DNA of 64,000 nt from Chrysophaeum taylorii (Eukaryota; Sar; Pelagophyceae; Pelagomonadales; Pelagomonadaceae). A program made the translations under genes and the position numbers. The notes under the pieces were generated by a model. It worked only from the letters and a program-made list of their open reading frames with translations. It searched no databases and was not told the origin of the DNA. The stretch is taken from assembly GCA_029834535.1 (NCBI GenBank), contig JAQMWT010000212.1:1-64000 (forward strand). Reading direction: 5' to 3'. Positions 42,019 through 50,631 of the stretch are shown one piece after another (the stretch's first letter is position 1; each line of letters opens with the position of its first letter).

Positions 42019-42843
42019 TTGGGCAGATGTTCGCGTGGTATGCATACACCCACGTATGTTCACGTCCAAATGCTAGAGTATTTGCTTCGCTACCTCAAGA
42101 AGCCGGAAAACCGCTCACTTCGCCTCTGGTTCCATCCTAAAGGTAATGCCATTGAAGCTCACCTTCGCACTGTTTCCGCTAATCGAATTGATCTATCCAC
42201 TGTGGTCGACTACCAACCGCAGGATGTATCTACTGGACAGTTTGATCCCTTAGTTGCCATGGTTGACGCTGACAACGCCCCTTCCTTAGCACAGGAAGAT
42301 AGGAAATCTACCACCGGGTTTGTCTTCTATCTTTTCAACTGCCTTATTGGTTGGAAAAGCAAACTTCAACCGATTGTCTCCTGCTCAACTCACGAAGCTG
42401 AGTTGATTGCCCTCAGTATTTGTGCTGATGAAGCTGTTTGGCTACGCAAGCTGCTGTTGGAACTCTCCTTTGTCGTCAACCCCACCTTCTACGTCAACAA
42501 TACTATTGGTGAGAACACCGCTGATCCTGTCGACTTCGATGACAATGACAACCCAATAGCTGAAGATGTGCGCTTCATCAGAAGCCTACCTCACTTGTCT
42601 GACAATGCTGCCGCTGTTCGCACCTCTAATAACCCAGATGGGCCCTCTCGATCCAAGGCACTGTCGACTAGATGGTTTAAGATTCGTAAGTACATATCGC
42701 TTCATAAAATACGAGTCCATCATGTTCCCGGCAAGCTGAACGTGGCGGATGGTTTTACAAAGCCACTTGCTGCTGAGTTCACCACCTTTCGCTCTCTACT
42801 CGGTATGCATCATGCCTCTGACGACAGTCCTTTACAGGATTGA
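42019..42843 (+). CDS. RNase H of D
   Basis: It continues the polyprotein after the SINE-like insertion: GRCSRGMHTPTYVHVQMLEYLLRYLKKPENRSLRLWF, then VAMVDADNAPSLAQEDRKSTTGFVFYLFNCLIGWKSK, SCSTHEAELIALSICADEAVW, HLSDNAAAVRTSNNP and HVPGKLNVADGFTKPL. These hold the acidic RNase H residues. It stops at 42841-42843, 82 bases before the MULE. Confidence 0.92.
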   Translation: MGRCSRGMHTPTYVHVQMLEYLLRYLKKPENRSLRLWFHPKGNAIEAHLRTVSANRIDLSTVVDYQPQDVSTGQFDPLVAMVDADNAPSLAQEDRKSTTGFVFYLFNCLIGWKSKLQPIVSCSTHEAELIALSICADEAVWLRKLLLELSFVVNPTFYVNNTIGENTADPVDFDDNDNPIAEDVRFIRSLPHLSDNAAAVRTSNNPDGPSRSKALSTRWFKIRKYISLHKIRVHHVPGKLNVADGFTKPLAAEFTTFRSLLGMHHASDDSPLQD

Positions 42844-43032
42844 AGATGCCTAACCCTAGTGACCGCAACGTCGTTAAACTACCAAACTAGCCCTGGCCCT
42901 ACCTTCTTTTACCACAATATTATTTGGATCCGTCAAGTTTGGTCAAAAAGTTTGGTGAATTTCTTTCATGTTTGCTCGATTTTGATGTATGATTAAGGAA
43001 AAACTCACATGTGTGGTCACTTTCCATAGAAG

Positions 43033-43823
43033 TTATCGTCCGCCATTCTTCGGCAAGAGGCAGACGCCAAAAGACAAAGGTAAATGGTCGGGGTGACACG
43101 GATCACCCCATTCTGGATCCCAAAATCCGAGAGGGAGAGCGTCTTTGCGAATCGATTCAGGGTCGAGAGCGCGCATCAGAGGTTCTAAGGAGGGTGCCTC
43201 TTGATAGTGTTGTGGAGGTTGTCGTTGGCGGTCTTGTCGAGGCAACCACACGGCTATGTCGAAGTGCCCCCCGGGCGTTAATGAACCATGGATTTGAAGT
43301 CGACGCGGGAGCTTTGAAATAAACAAGTCATCTGTGAGCCTTGTTGAACGAGCGGAGAACATGGCGCACTGGGTCCTTTTCTTGGAGCGAGGCTTTCCGG
43401 CCGGTGGAGCACGCGTAGGCCGTCCTGATTGATTGGATTTCTGCACGAAGCCTGTTGTTTCCGTGTCGAGTGCGTTGGGTGTACATGCCCGATAGGACCG
43501 TGGGGTCACACGAACTCGCTGCTACAAACATTCTTGGACACTCCCATAAAAACACACATCATTGAACTCGGCTTCAAATATCGCACCGAATCGTTCTCGA
43601 AAGGTAAGAAGTACCCCATACTCAGCTCGGCAAGGATTCCCTTGTCTTCGTCGTTCGCATCATATCGCTCCGTATCGTCCCCGTTGTCGTACGTGACGGC
43701 GAACTTGTTTCTGGCGTAGGTGACTGTTCCAGGAACGTAGTGTTTAGGCTGCGCAGCGGGATATGGGACATCCGAAGCCATCACCCGGACTGATTTGACA
43801 CTCCTTCCGCGCGCCGTAAGCAT
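43033..43823 (-). pseudogene. C-terminal region of the MULE protein
   Basis: Two minus-strand frames (43506-43823 and 43033-43509). The first contains ARNKFAVTYDNGDDTERYDANDEDKG, which resembles a Tudor/Agenet-like fold (Y-x-V-x-Y-D-x-G-D). The second is proline-rich and not recognised. They follow the PEST-like repeat of the SWIM frame and may be its continuation after an intron or a frame change. The function in the transposase is unknown. Confidence 0.45.
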
Positions 43824-44749
43824 ATTGAGGGTGGTGGTGAGCTCGGCGCGCGCACGGTCCCACGCTTCTTTGTCTGTTGGCCACCAGGGAGGAAACGAGC
43901 TTGTAGACGACTCTTTCTGCTGCTTGTTTGGGGGCTCGGTCGACGCGGGAGGCTCGGCTCGGTAGACGCGGGAGGCTCGGTAGACGCGGGAGGCTCGGTA
44001 TACGCGGGAGACGCGGGAGGCTCGGTATACGCGGGAGACGCGGGAGGCTCGGTAGGCTCGGTAGACGCGGGAGGCTCGGTAGACGCGGGAGGCTCGGTAG
44101 GCTCGGGAGGCTCGGTTGCTTTGCGGCCTCCTTTCCTCCGCTTTTTACTGGCGACCCGGGCTGCAGTTCCTTCTGGGTCCAACCCGGCGAACGTCTTGGC
44201 CATTTCTTTTCGTGCTCGCTTCCGGTCCTTCTTTGACCCCGACCCCGTATTCTTCCGCAGCGAGGATTCTTGGCGTTGGTCGGTCTTTGGCCTGCCTGTC
44301 CGTCGGGGCCCGATCGCGGATGGCAGCCAAGGCTCAAACTCCTCACCAGCTTCTTTCCATTCGGCTTCAATTTCTCCTTGCGCCGATTCAATTTCCGTTG
44401 CGTTGAGAATCGGAAACACCCCCCCGACCAGATATTGATTTTCCCAACACTGCGTCGTGGTCCAAAGTGGATAGAGATCCTCAGCATGCTCACCGCGAGC
44501 TATCTGAGCTCCAATCATGCAAACGCACGGCAAGCGAGAGAACGCGTAGTTGCCACAGCTACAGGAAAGTACGTCGAGTTGCTCCGAATCTTCAAAATTC
44601 ACGTATCCCTTCTGCCCGATAACAACGACGGACGTAAGTTGCTGATTGTTGTCACCTTTGACATACACCAAGAACGTCCCCTTATTGGCCCCAGCGCCGC
44701 CGCCGTAAGGCTGAACTCTTGTTATCCGGGTCTTGCTTTTGGGCATCAT
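43781..44749 (-). CDS. MULE transposase C-terminal part with SWIM zinc finger (322 residues)
   Basis: It contains FEDSEQLDVLSCSCGNYAFSRLPCVCMIGAQ, a SWIM-type zinc finger (CxC...CxC/H) of MuDR/FAR1 transposases, followed by YPLWTTTQCWENQY, the usual tail. Then come a basic nuclear-localisation-like stretch (KKDRKRARKE, KKRRKGGRK) and a long PPASTEP-type repeat. The last finger position is cysteine where histidine is usual. Confidence 0.75.
   Translation of the reverse strand: MMPKSKTRITRVQPYGGGAGANKGTFLVYVKGDNNQQLTSVVVIGQKGYVNFEDSEQLDVLSCSCGNYAFSRLPCVCMIGAQIARGEHAEDLYPLWTTTQCWENQYLVGGVFPILNATEIESAQGEIEAEWKEAGEEFEPWLPSAIGPRRTGRPKTDQRQESSLRKNTGSGSKKDRKRARKEMAKTFAGLDPEGTAARVASKKRRKGGRKATEPPEPTEPPASTEPPASTEPTEPPASPAYTEPPASPAYTEPPASTEPPASTEPSLPRRPSPQTSSRKSRLQARFLPGGQQTKKRGTVRAPSSPPPSICLRRAEGVSNQSG
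43930..44120. repeat. minisatellite in MULE coding region
   Basis: Repeated units of GGAGGCTCGGTAGACGCG with variants (TATACGCG, short GGAGGCTCGGTA). On the minus strand they encode PPASTEP/PPASPAYTE repeats. It probably varies in length between copies. Confidence 0.85.
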
Positions 44750-44972
44750 TATTGTAGTTGGGCCTACGGTTCACGCTTAGATATCACATAGAACAACCCG
44801 ACAAGTGTGAACATAACAACGGGAGTTTGATCTGAAAAGACAAAGGCCCGTAGGCCCGTAAGTATTTGAGATGGTTGAGACCCTTGAGATTATTGGCCGA
44901 AAACACGCCATTCTGATCGAAGACAAGACGAAACTAATGACGCAACAATTTGCATCCGAACACGAGGAACAC

Positions 44973-45416
44973 TCACGTGAGCCTCTCGCCAGTTTTTGCG
45001 CACCGGATGGCCGCTGCGCTCGTATCCGCGTAGGTCGTTGCCTGCTCAGCGAACAAGGTCTGGAGGGACTTGGGTCCGTTGCATAACCTCGCGTTGATGT
45101 GCTTCTTGTTGAAAGCCTCCGCCGGGTTGTTCGTACTCGTGCCAAAGAGTGCCCTGGGCCCGTCTAACACTGTGACGGTGTCTGCTTCCTGATCGTTCAG
45201 ATGCTTTCGCGCATATTCGCGCCGACTGGCAACCTGTAGTGCCAGAAACCTCAATGCCACGAGGAGATTATGACTCACCCAACGCTGGGCCTTGGGAGAA
45301 AGTTCGGCATGAAAAGCGTCGCTGGCCGCCTTCGTAGGCGCCTCAACAAAGCGACGAAAGATAGCGGCGTCCCCGGATTCCGCGATCTTTGCGATGTTCT
45401 CGCTGCCGTGGTTCAC
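44973..45416 (-). CDS. MULE transposase, third catalytic segment
   Basis: It shows FGTSTNNPAEAFNKKHINARL, the block with the catalytic glutamate in MULE transposases (usually SNxxEs-N). Upstream is a helical region (AQRWVSHNLLVALRFLALQ). The frame is separated from the core segment by about 110 bases that could be an intron: GTGAGT lies at 45552-45547 on the minus strand and TATTCACAG just before this segment. Confidence 0.72.
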   Translation of the reverse strand: MNHGSENIAKIAESGDAAIFRRFVEAPTKAASDAFHAELSPKAQRWVSHNLLVALRFLALQVASRREYARKHLNDQEADTVTVLDGPRALFGTSTNNPAEAFNKKHINARLCNGPKSLQTLFAEQATTYADTSAAAIRCAKTGERLT

Positions 45417-45525
45417 TGTGAATAGGACGTATTCACGAAGAGTAAACAGTTCATCAAAGACTTACTGCACGAGAAGGCGTCGGCCTCGGGCGTATGCTGC
45501 GCAGGAATCGGAATTAGACGAGGAA

Positions 45526-46083
45526 TCAAATGGTGCTAGCGAGGTCACTCACGGTGACGTGCGCTATGAGGCCTCCCTTTTGGAAGTCCTGTACTATGAC
45601 GAATCCCTGACAGTTTCTGTGCGGGATGTTCTCGACGGTCAGTTTAATGACCTTGCCGATCGATTCCGCAGACTCGGTCATGTTCCACCGCGAAGTGGAT
45701 ATCATCACAAGGTGGTTGTTGGCATCACGGCCGGTCACAGAAATCATCACCTGGTTGTCGAGGCAGTGAGCGCCGTCAATAAACGCCTGCCGGCGCAGGA
45801 GGCCCGCATTCATCATGCGTATGGCGGGTTTCAACACGACGACATAACCTAAGAAGAACTTCCTATCAGCCAAGGCAGGTGACTGCAGCGTTTCAGGGAT
45901 CTTGTAGTCGTTGAGGTCTAAGCTCTTGTACCGGCTCCTGTCGGAGCCATGCCTGAACTCTTGTTCCGACTTGTGCTCAGACTTGAGCCTCTTCATGAAT
46001 ACCTTCAGGAGATCTCCTTGTTTCGCGCCATACAACTTAACCGCATGACCGTGGGCTCGCAACGCGCGCTGGCAAGTGTGCAA
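45526..46083 (-). CDS. MULE transposase catalytic core (185 residues)
   Basis: It contains RQAFIDGAHCLDNQVMISVTGRDANNHLVMIS, the first-aspartate block of MULE transposases, and FVIVQDFQKGGLIAHV, matching the second-aspartate block. The ahead region (KFFLGYVVVLKPAIRMMNAGLL) also fits. This is the strongest evidence for a MULE. Confidence 0.88.
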   Translation of the reverse strand: MHTCQRALRAHGHAVKLYGAKQGDLLKVFMKRLKSEHKSEQEFRHGSDRSRYKSLDLNDYKIPETLQSPALADRKFFLGYVVVLKPAIRMMNAGLLRRQAFIDGAHCLDNQVMISVTGRDANNHLVMISTSRWNMTESAESIGKVIKLTVENIPHRNCQGFVIVQDFQKGGLIAHVTVSDLASTI

Positions 46084-46146
46084 CTCCGCCTAAGAGAATG
46101 ACAAGTGTGACTTTGATGCACACACGTGAATGTCGATGTGGCGAAG

Positions 46147-46380
46147 TATACTAACACACTAAGCTACGATTTTCGAGTGTGGTCACGAAACCAAAAGAGT
46201 TTGATCAGAAAGCTACAAGTTTAATCACAAAGTTTGATCACACGGACATAAGTTTGATCATAAAGTTACAAGTTTGGTCACCAAGTCAAAAGTTTGGTCA
46301 TAAAGTCACACGTTTGGTCATACAGTCACAAGTTTTGTCACAAAGTTTGGTCAGAACATTACAAGTTTGATCACACACAT
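46147..46380 (+). repeat. array of AGTTTGRTCA motifs inside the MULE
   Basis: More than ten copies of AGTTTGGTCA or AGTTTGATCA at roughly 15-20-bp spacing, between the N-terminal zinc-finger segment and the catalytic core. The same motif is found at both ends of the element (TTTGGTCA at 42940, TGACCAAA at 47267 and 47297), so it may be a transposase-binding array, or a nested terminal copy. Confidence 0.8.
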
Positions 46381-46562
46381 GCACCTCGCAGGACAACAGC
46401 CACAAACAAGACCTGCGCAAGACACCGCTGATACCGCGTTTCTCTCCTCGTTTCCAAAGAGCGCTAGGATGGACTTGAGCTAGATGTTCTCGACGGATGA
46501 GAGTGTATGCTCACGGTTCGTCATTTCATTGAGCCTTTCCTTGATGACGTTGTTGTGGACAT

Positions 46563-47157
46563 CTACCAGACGCCTTTCCGAGTAGTGCCTCCTGACTTGC
46601 TCTCCATAGAGCCCTTCTTGATGATGGTCGTCACGGCCTCTAAGAAGTGCTCTGCGCGGTAGTTCGACTTGGGCTGGGTTTTCGTCGGTGTAATAACTCC
46701 TGTGTGAGGTTCATCATGCGTGACGACGAAGTCTATAAGCCCATCACGACGAGCAGCGCGCTTAAAGAAGCCGCAGCCCTCTACTTTACACTTGAACGAC
46801 AACGCCGTCGCGGTATTGATCATGTTATGCACGCTGTTGCTTGCCCCCCGTGTCGACCATCTTCTGCTGCAACTCGGCCTCTTCCCGAACGCACATACTA
46901 AATTCGGATTTCGTCGGGTAGCGTGAAAGCAGCGAAACGTGGTGCTTGAACATTCTGAGCTGCGACAGCGTACGCGGCGATCTGTCACAGTCGTTAACCT
47001 TCGTCAGGCCACGCTTGCCGTTCTTGGTGTCGTCGTCGCCCGACGTCAGCGTGATACCAGCACGGTCCCGCTCGACCTGAGCGAAGCCCTCGTCGATATC
47101 GACCTCCTCGTCATCCGTGTCGAAGTCGAAGGACGCTCCGGAGTCACGACGCGACAT
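46563..47157 (-). pseudogene. MULE transposase N-terminal region
   Basis: Two overlapping minus-strand frames. The upstream one starts MSRRDSGASFDFDTDDEEVD (acidic). The next contains ALSFKCKVEGCGFFKRAARRDGLIDFVVTHDEPHTG, a C-C-H-H segment similar to the MuDR/WRKY-GCM1-type DNA-binding domain. Frame change or an intron separates them. Catalytic parts follow leftwards. Confidence 0.65.
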
Positions 47158-47372
47158 GCAGAACCTCCAAATGCTTGATCACAGTGGGCCTTGTTTTGTC
47201 AGCGAGCCCTATCCTTGCTTTCCTCAAGCATAAGTTTAGTCAGCCAAGATACGGATTGACTAAACTTAAGTGACCAAACTTGTTGGGGATTTATGGTGAC
47301 CAAACATACATGTTGGTTGGAAACTTGACTTTTCCCTATTATTTATTTTTTTTTTTTGTACGTGTCGTGTGA

Positions 47373-48236
47373 GTGTCGCTCATGTCTTTTTCTTGGCACT
47401 CCCGTGGCCGTGGCCGTGGCATCTCTCCAGTCGTTCGAAGGACAATCCCACGCTCGCTTTCCACGCCTGAGCCTTCTCCCAAGTTGTCGCAAAAGCGACA
47501 ACCCATGACCACTGTTGCTCCTGCTACCTCCCAGGCTGCTGCCGTCTCACAGACACCAGCTGAACATATCTTACATCAACCCCTAACACTCCAGGATGGC
47601 CTCAACATGGATTTTCCCCTGTTTGAACGAGGAATCTCTATCTCTGAGAACTTCCGTAGCCCTGCCACTCCCCTTCTCTCTTCTTTTATGCGAGCGGAAA
47701 TCTCTACGGTACTCAACTCGATCTATCAGTCTACTGACTTTTTACTGTTTGTGGAACTAACAACAGTCATATCCATGCGCCTACCCATTACTACATTTTG
47801 GGAAGCTGCTCCTGCTTTTGCTTCTATTGGCTGCTACAGAGGCCCCGAACGCGAACGTTTCATTCTGTCATCCTCCTGTACGCAATGCCTCAAAAATTTG
47901 GGACAACCGTCCTTCCTTGCCTCTACCACATATAATTCGAAGTGACAAGCACCTCGTGAACTCCCCACTGAAGTGCTGAGTCACCTCAACACGGACGACC
48001 ATAAGAAGAATGGTCACATCCCCATCTCGACTATCACTATGAATATTTGCTGCGCTTGTCACAACACCGATCAGGTGCCTATGCAACGTATCGTATGTGC
48101 CCGCAATGCTACTTCCTTCCAATCCTCCTGTGATGGGTGCTCAGCTGGTCATATACGCGCAACCATCATACGCGCCTATCATTGGCCAAGGGAGCTACAT
48201 ACACTTTTGACTAGCACTCTAACGCAACATCCGTAA
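47373..48236 (+). pseudogene. accessory 3' gene of D, N-terminal and CxxC part
   Basis: It starts MSLMSFSWHSRGRGRGISP, recalling the RGRGG start of the family A gene. It includes SSSCTQCLKN, then a frame with NICCACHNTD, IVCARNATSF and SSCDGCSAGHIRATIIR. The last aligns with ICVMCNLSLHG...LSCYNDPAAHMRAIILRL of family A. The shared cysteine pairs suggest a zinc-binding module. Position after RNase H is the same. Fossil with a break or two. Confidence 0.7.
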
Positions 48237-48326
48237 CTTGCTCATTTAGTCCTATCGGTACCCGATGCAGCCACAGACTCCACCACTCAACTGCCATTCG
48301 CACTGGATCTTCGGCTTATTACTCCG

Positions 48327-49364
48327 ATGCACCTTGAGCATCTTAACTTTCTTGTAACTCTTGTTCGAACACAGGCTCGTAAAGCCCAGGCTATGTTCAA
48401 GCCCTCCAAATACCACCGTGTGATTAATACTGTTGCCCAATCGTGGGCACAACATCTTGACGACTACGTATCATCCTCAGATGATACAAAGCCGCCATCA
48501 CTCCTGGATGTGATCTTCGGCCACATTTATACTCCGGCAGAATATCAAGACTTTCTGCACTTTCCAAACGCGAAATACCCCCTACTTGCACAACATGTGT
48601 TGACCGAAACGTCGTTAAACTACTCACTCTCCACATCAGAACCTACTCTGGAAATATCTTCGCCATCGACACACCCTGCTCCTTCTGCCTCGCCTGATGA
48701 TGTCGATGCCTTGCGTCAACAAGTCGAGCAACTCCAGGAAACTCTTCGCCTACATACTCGCAAGGTCAACACCCTCAGCGCTGAGAATCTATCTCTGCGC
48801 ACAGATCTGCAGGCTGCCATTGCTTCAATTACCTCCCTGGAGAACCGGCTCTTTCCTCCTACAGCCAATGCACACGTGTTGCTCCTAACTCTGTACAAGA
48901 TCACAGAGGTGCTGTATCGCTTAACTCTTACAGCTCATGACCAATATGCCGCCAACCATTCCTCCCCGGACGATCACCTCCATCATGTGCGTGATAAGTT
49001 GCTCTCGTGTATTCAAAGCATTCCCTTCACATGTGAATCAGAAGACCCTTCTATCTTCTCGGATCCGTTCGATGAGTCCAACTTCTTGGAAAACCATCTG
49101 GACACCCTACAACTTGACTCGCTAGTGCCATCCATACTGAATGCTTTACTTGCACTCACGTTTCGTATGGTACCACACCATTCTGCTATTGGTGTTCACC
49201 ACCTGACAGCAGAAGCTGACGAAGACGATACCGATACTCTCGAACCAGTAACGATGCCCACCACCTCAGATAGCCTTAACACACTGTCTGTCGTACCTGT
49301 GTTTCGTAATGCTCTGTTCGAAAGCGTCAAGTCGACTCTCAGCACCACCAAGTCCAAGTCCTAA
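48327..49364 (+). CDS. accessory 3' gene of D, coiled-coil part (345 residues)
   Basis: It corresponds to the second half of the family A 3' gene: LEHLNFLVTLVRTQARKAQ (A: LEILVAAWSLLQSVEDK), IYTPAEYQDFLHFPNAKYP, then a coiled coil DDVDALRQQVEQLQETLRL...SAENLSLRTDLQAAIASI. No membrane segment is predicted by eye. Function is unknown. Conservation of architecture between diverged families suggests the protein mattered for the elements. Confidence 0.75.
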   Translation: MHLEHLNFLVTLVRTQARKAQAMFKPSKYHRVINTVAQSWAQHLDDYVSSSDDTKPPSLLDVIFGHIYTPAEYQDFLHFPNAKYPLLAQHVLTETSLNYSLSTSEPTLEISSPSTHPAPSASPDDVDALRQQVEQLQETLRLHTRKVNTLSAENLSLRTDLQAAIASITSLENRLFPPTANAHVLLLTLYKITEVLYRLTLTAHDQYAANHSSPDDHLHHVRDKLLSCIQSIPFTCESEDPSIFSDPFDESNFLENHLDTLQLDSLVPSILNALLALTFRMVPHHSAIGVHHLTAEADEDDTDTLEPVTMPTTSDSLNTLSVVPVFRNALFESVKSTLSTTKSKS

Positions 49365-49517
49365 GCCTTAAGACACCCTGCTATACTCTTGTTGCTTTTT
49401 ATGTGACCTCTGCGACCATCAAGGCTGTATGCTCCTTTCTTTCCTTCTTTTTTTATCATCATCTTTCTCAAGAGATGCTCTATAGTCGCACCTTGCGCTT
49501 AAGACATCTCGAGGGGG
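49365..49517 (+). other. D 3' untranslated region and polypurine tract
   Basis: No gene. CGAGGGGG (49510-49517) directly precedes the 3' LTR and is the expected plus-strand primer. Confidence 0.75.
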
Positions 49518-49832
49518 TGCAGAGAAATCTGCTGCCTCTTACCCTTATCCGTCCGTTGAGAGCGTGATCTCTTCCTTACCCTTCTTCTTCCTTTCTACAC
49601 AATCAAATAGTCCTCTGATTTGTGCCTACGCTCATCATCATGGTCTAGCGCGTCCCGAGGTATGTAGCACTGTACACTTTACCTTTCTCGTGTAGTTCTA
49701 GATGCCGCCTGTCGTGTTCTGAGTATATAGGGAACATACCTTTTCATTCCCCGAATTAAATACTTCCAGACGTTCATGATGAGACGGGATGGTTTCCCAG
49801 GTGACTTACCACTGCCTGCAAAGTGCTCTGCA
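49518..49832 (+). repeat. 3' LTR of D (315 bp)
   Basis: Same length as the 5' LTR. Followed by GAGAC, the target duplication, and then element C on the minus strand. Confidence 0.93.
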
Positions 49833-50622
49833 GAGACACGTATTCCTCGAGGAAGTCGATCCATACGGGGCGATCGAGTGCCGATCGGATTAGTGCATGA
49901 GGAATGTCCGCGTGCGCGACCGGGACCTTGTGCTTCACAGCGATGGCGAGCAGTAGCCGGTTGGTAGCGAGCATTGCGGTTGGTGAGGATGTGGCATAAA
50001 AGTCAATGCCTGCACGTGCCAAGAAACCTCGGGCGACTAGACGAGCTTCGTAGCGGTCTGGAGTGCCGTCAGCAAAATACTTGATCTTCAGTACGAGTTT
50101 CGTCGAGATGACGAACGGTCTGGTGGTAAAGGATCAAGCTTGAAGACACCATTGGAGCACAATCCTTCAATTTCCTTGCGAATCGAGGCTGTGCTTTAAC
50201 TTGTCTTCTTCGCTGAGTCCTTTGAGTTCGACAATCTTTTCAGGCTCATAGACAATATCTTCAGCGGTCACAAGTTGTATTTCAGGCTCATAGACAATAT
50301 TTTCAGCGGTCACAAGTTGTAAAACGACATGATCGATGTGCTGCAAATCATAGTCCATGACTTCTTGTATAATGTCTTGATTCGGACCACTTTGACTTAG
50401 GAAGAGGTGTCCGAGTTCGCCAGAATCATGCATGAAGGCATGCCTGTGACGAGAAGCTAGATGGTAGTGTTGATGTGCGGAGATGTCCCACAAAAGAGAG
50501 GAACCCATACAACAGAATTCTTGATTCCATTCACGCGCATAGTACTCTGTCGGTGACATTTCGTCATGGCACATGTAGTTCTCGATAACAGAACTGTCGT
50601 TATCAAGGTGGTCAACCAACAC
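49833..50622 (-). pseudogene. RT N-terminal part of C
   Basis: It includes ARAGIDFYATSSPTAMLATNRLLLAIAVKHK, VPVAHADIPHALIRSALDRPVWIDF (first catalytic aspartate block) and, upstream, IVELKGLSEEDKLKHS. It is the same gene as 31507-32886, split by D. A tandem duplication of a short stretch encoding QLVTAEDIVYEPE is visible near 50240-50320. Confidence 0.85.
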
Positions 50623-50631
50623 AGACGAGTG

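Larger units (their letters stand above)
42926..47336 (-). mobile_element. Mutator-like DNA transposon (MULE), 4.4 kb
   Basis: Perfect 8-bp duplication TATTATTT (42918-42925, 47337-47344). Ends share GTCAAGTTT within short terminal inverted repeats (GGATCCGTCAAGTTT against GGGAAAAGTCAAGTTT). Subterminal TTTGGTCA motifs occur at both ends. The minus strand encodes a MuDR-type transposase in several frames. It is inserted in the region between RNase H and the 3' gene of D. Confidence 0.9.
32887..49832 (+). mobile_element. Ty1/copia element D with methyltransferase and 3' gene, structurally whole
   Basis: Two 315-bp LTRs (32887-33201, 49518-49832) with TGCAGAG...CTCTGCA ends and a perfect 5-bp GAGAC target duplication (32882-32886, 49833-49837). 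Order: primer-binding site, leader, Gag, protease, methyltransferase-like domain, integrase, RT, RNase H, 3' gene, polypurine tract. After removing the SINE-like and MULE insertions with their duplications it is about 12.15 kb, very large for copia. The LTRs differ at about 14 of 315 positions by hand count. Beyond the two insertions there are about five breaks. It inserted into the RT of element C. Confidence 0.93.

Noticed and set aside
43930-44120. CRISPR-like array
   Set aside because: The units are contiguous variants of one short coding repeat with no unique spacers. A eukaryotic transposon minisatellite explains it.
43928-44236. Plus-strand arginine/glycine-repeat frame
   Set aside because: It is the antisense of the PASTEP minisatellite in the MULE gene.
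46147-46380. Satellite DNA or centromeric array
   Set aside because: The array is short, lies inside a bounded MULE and repeats that element's own terminal motif.
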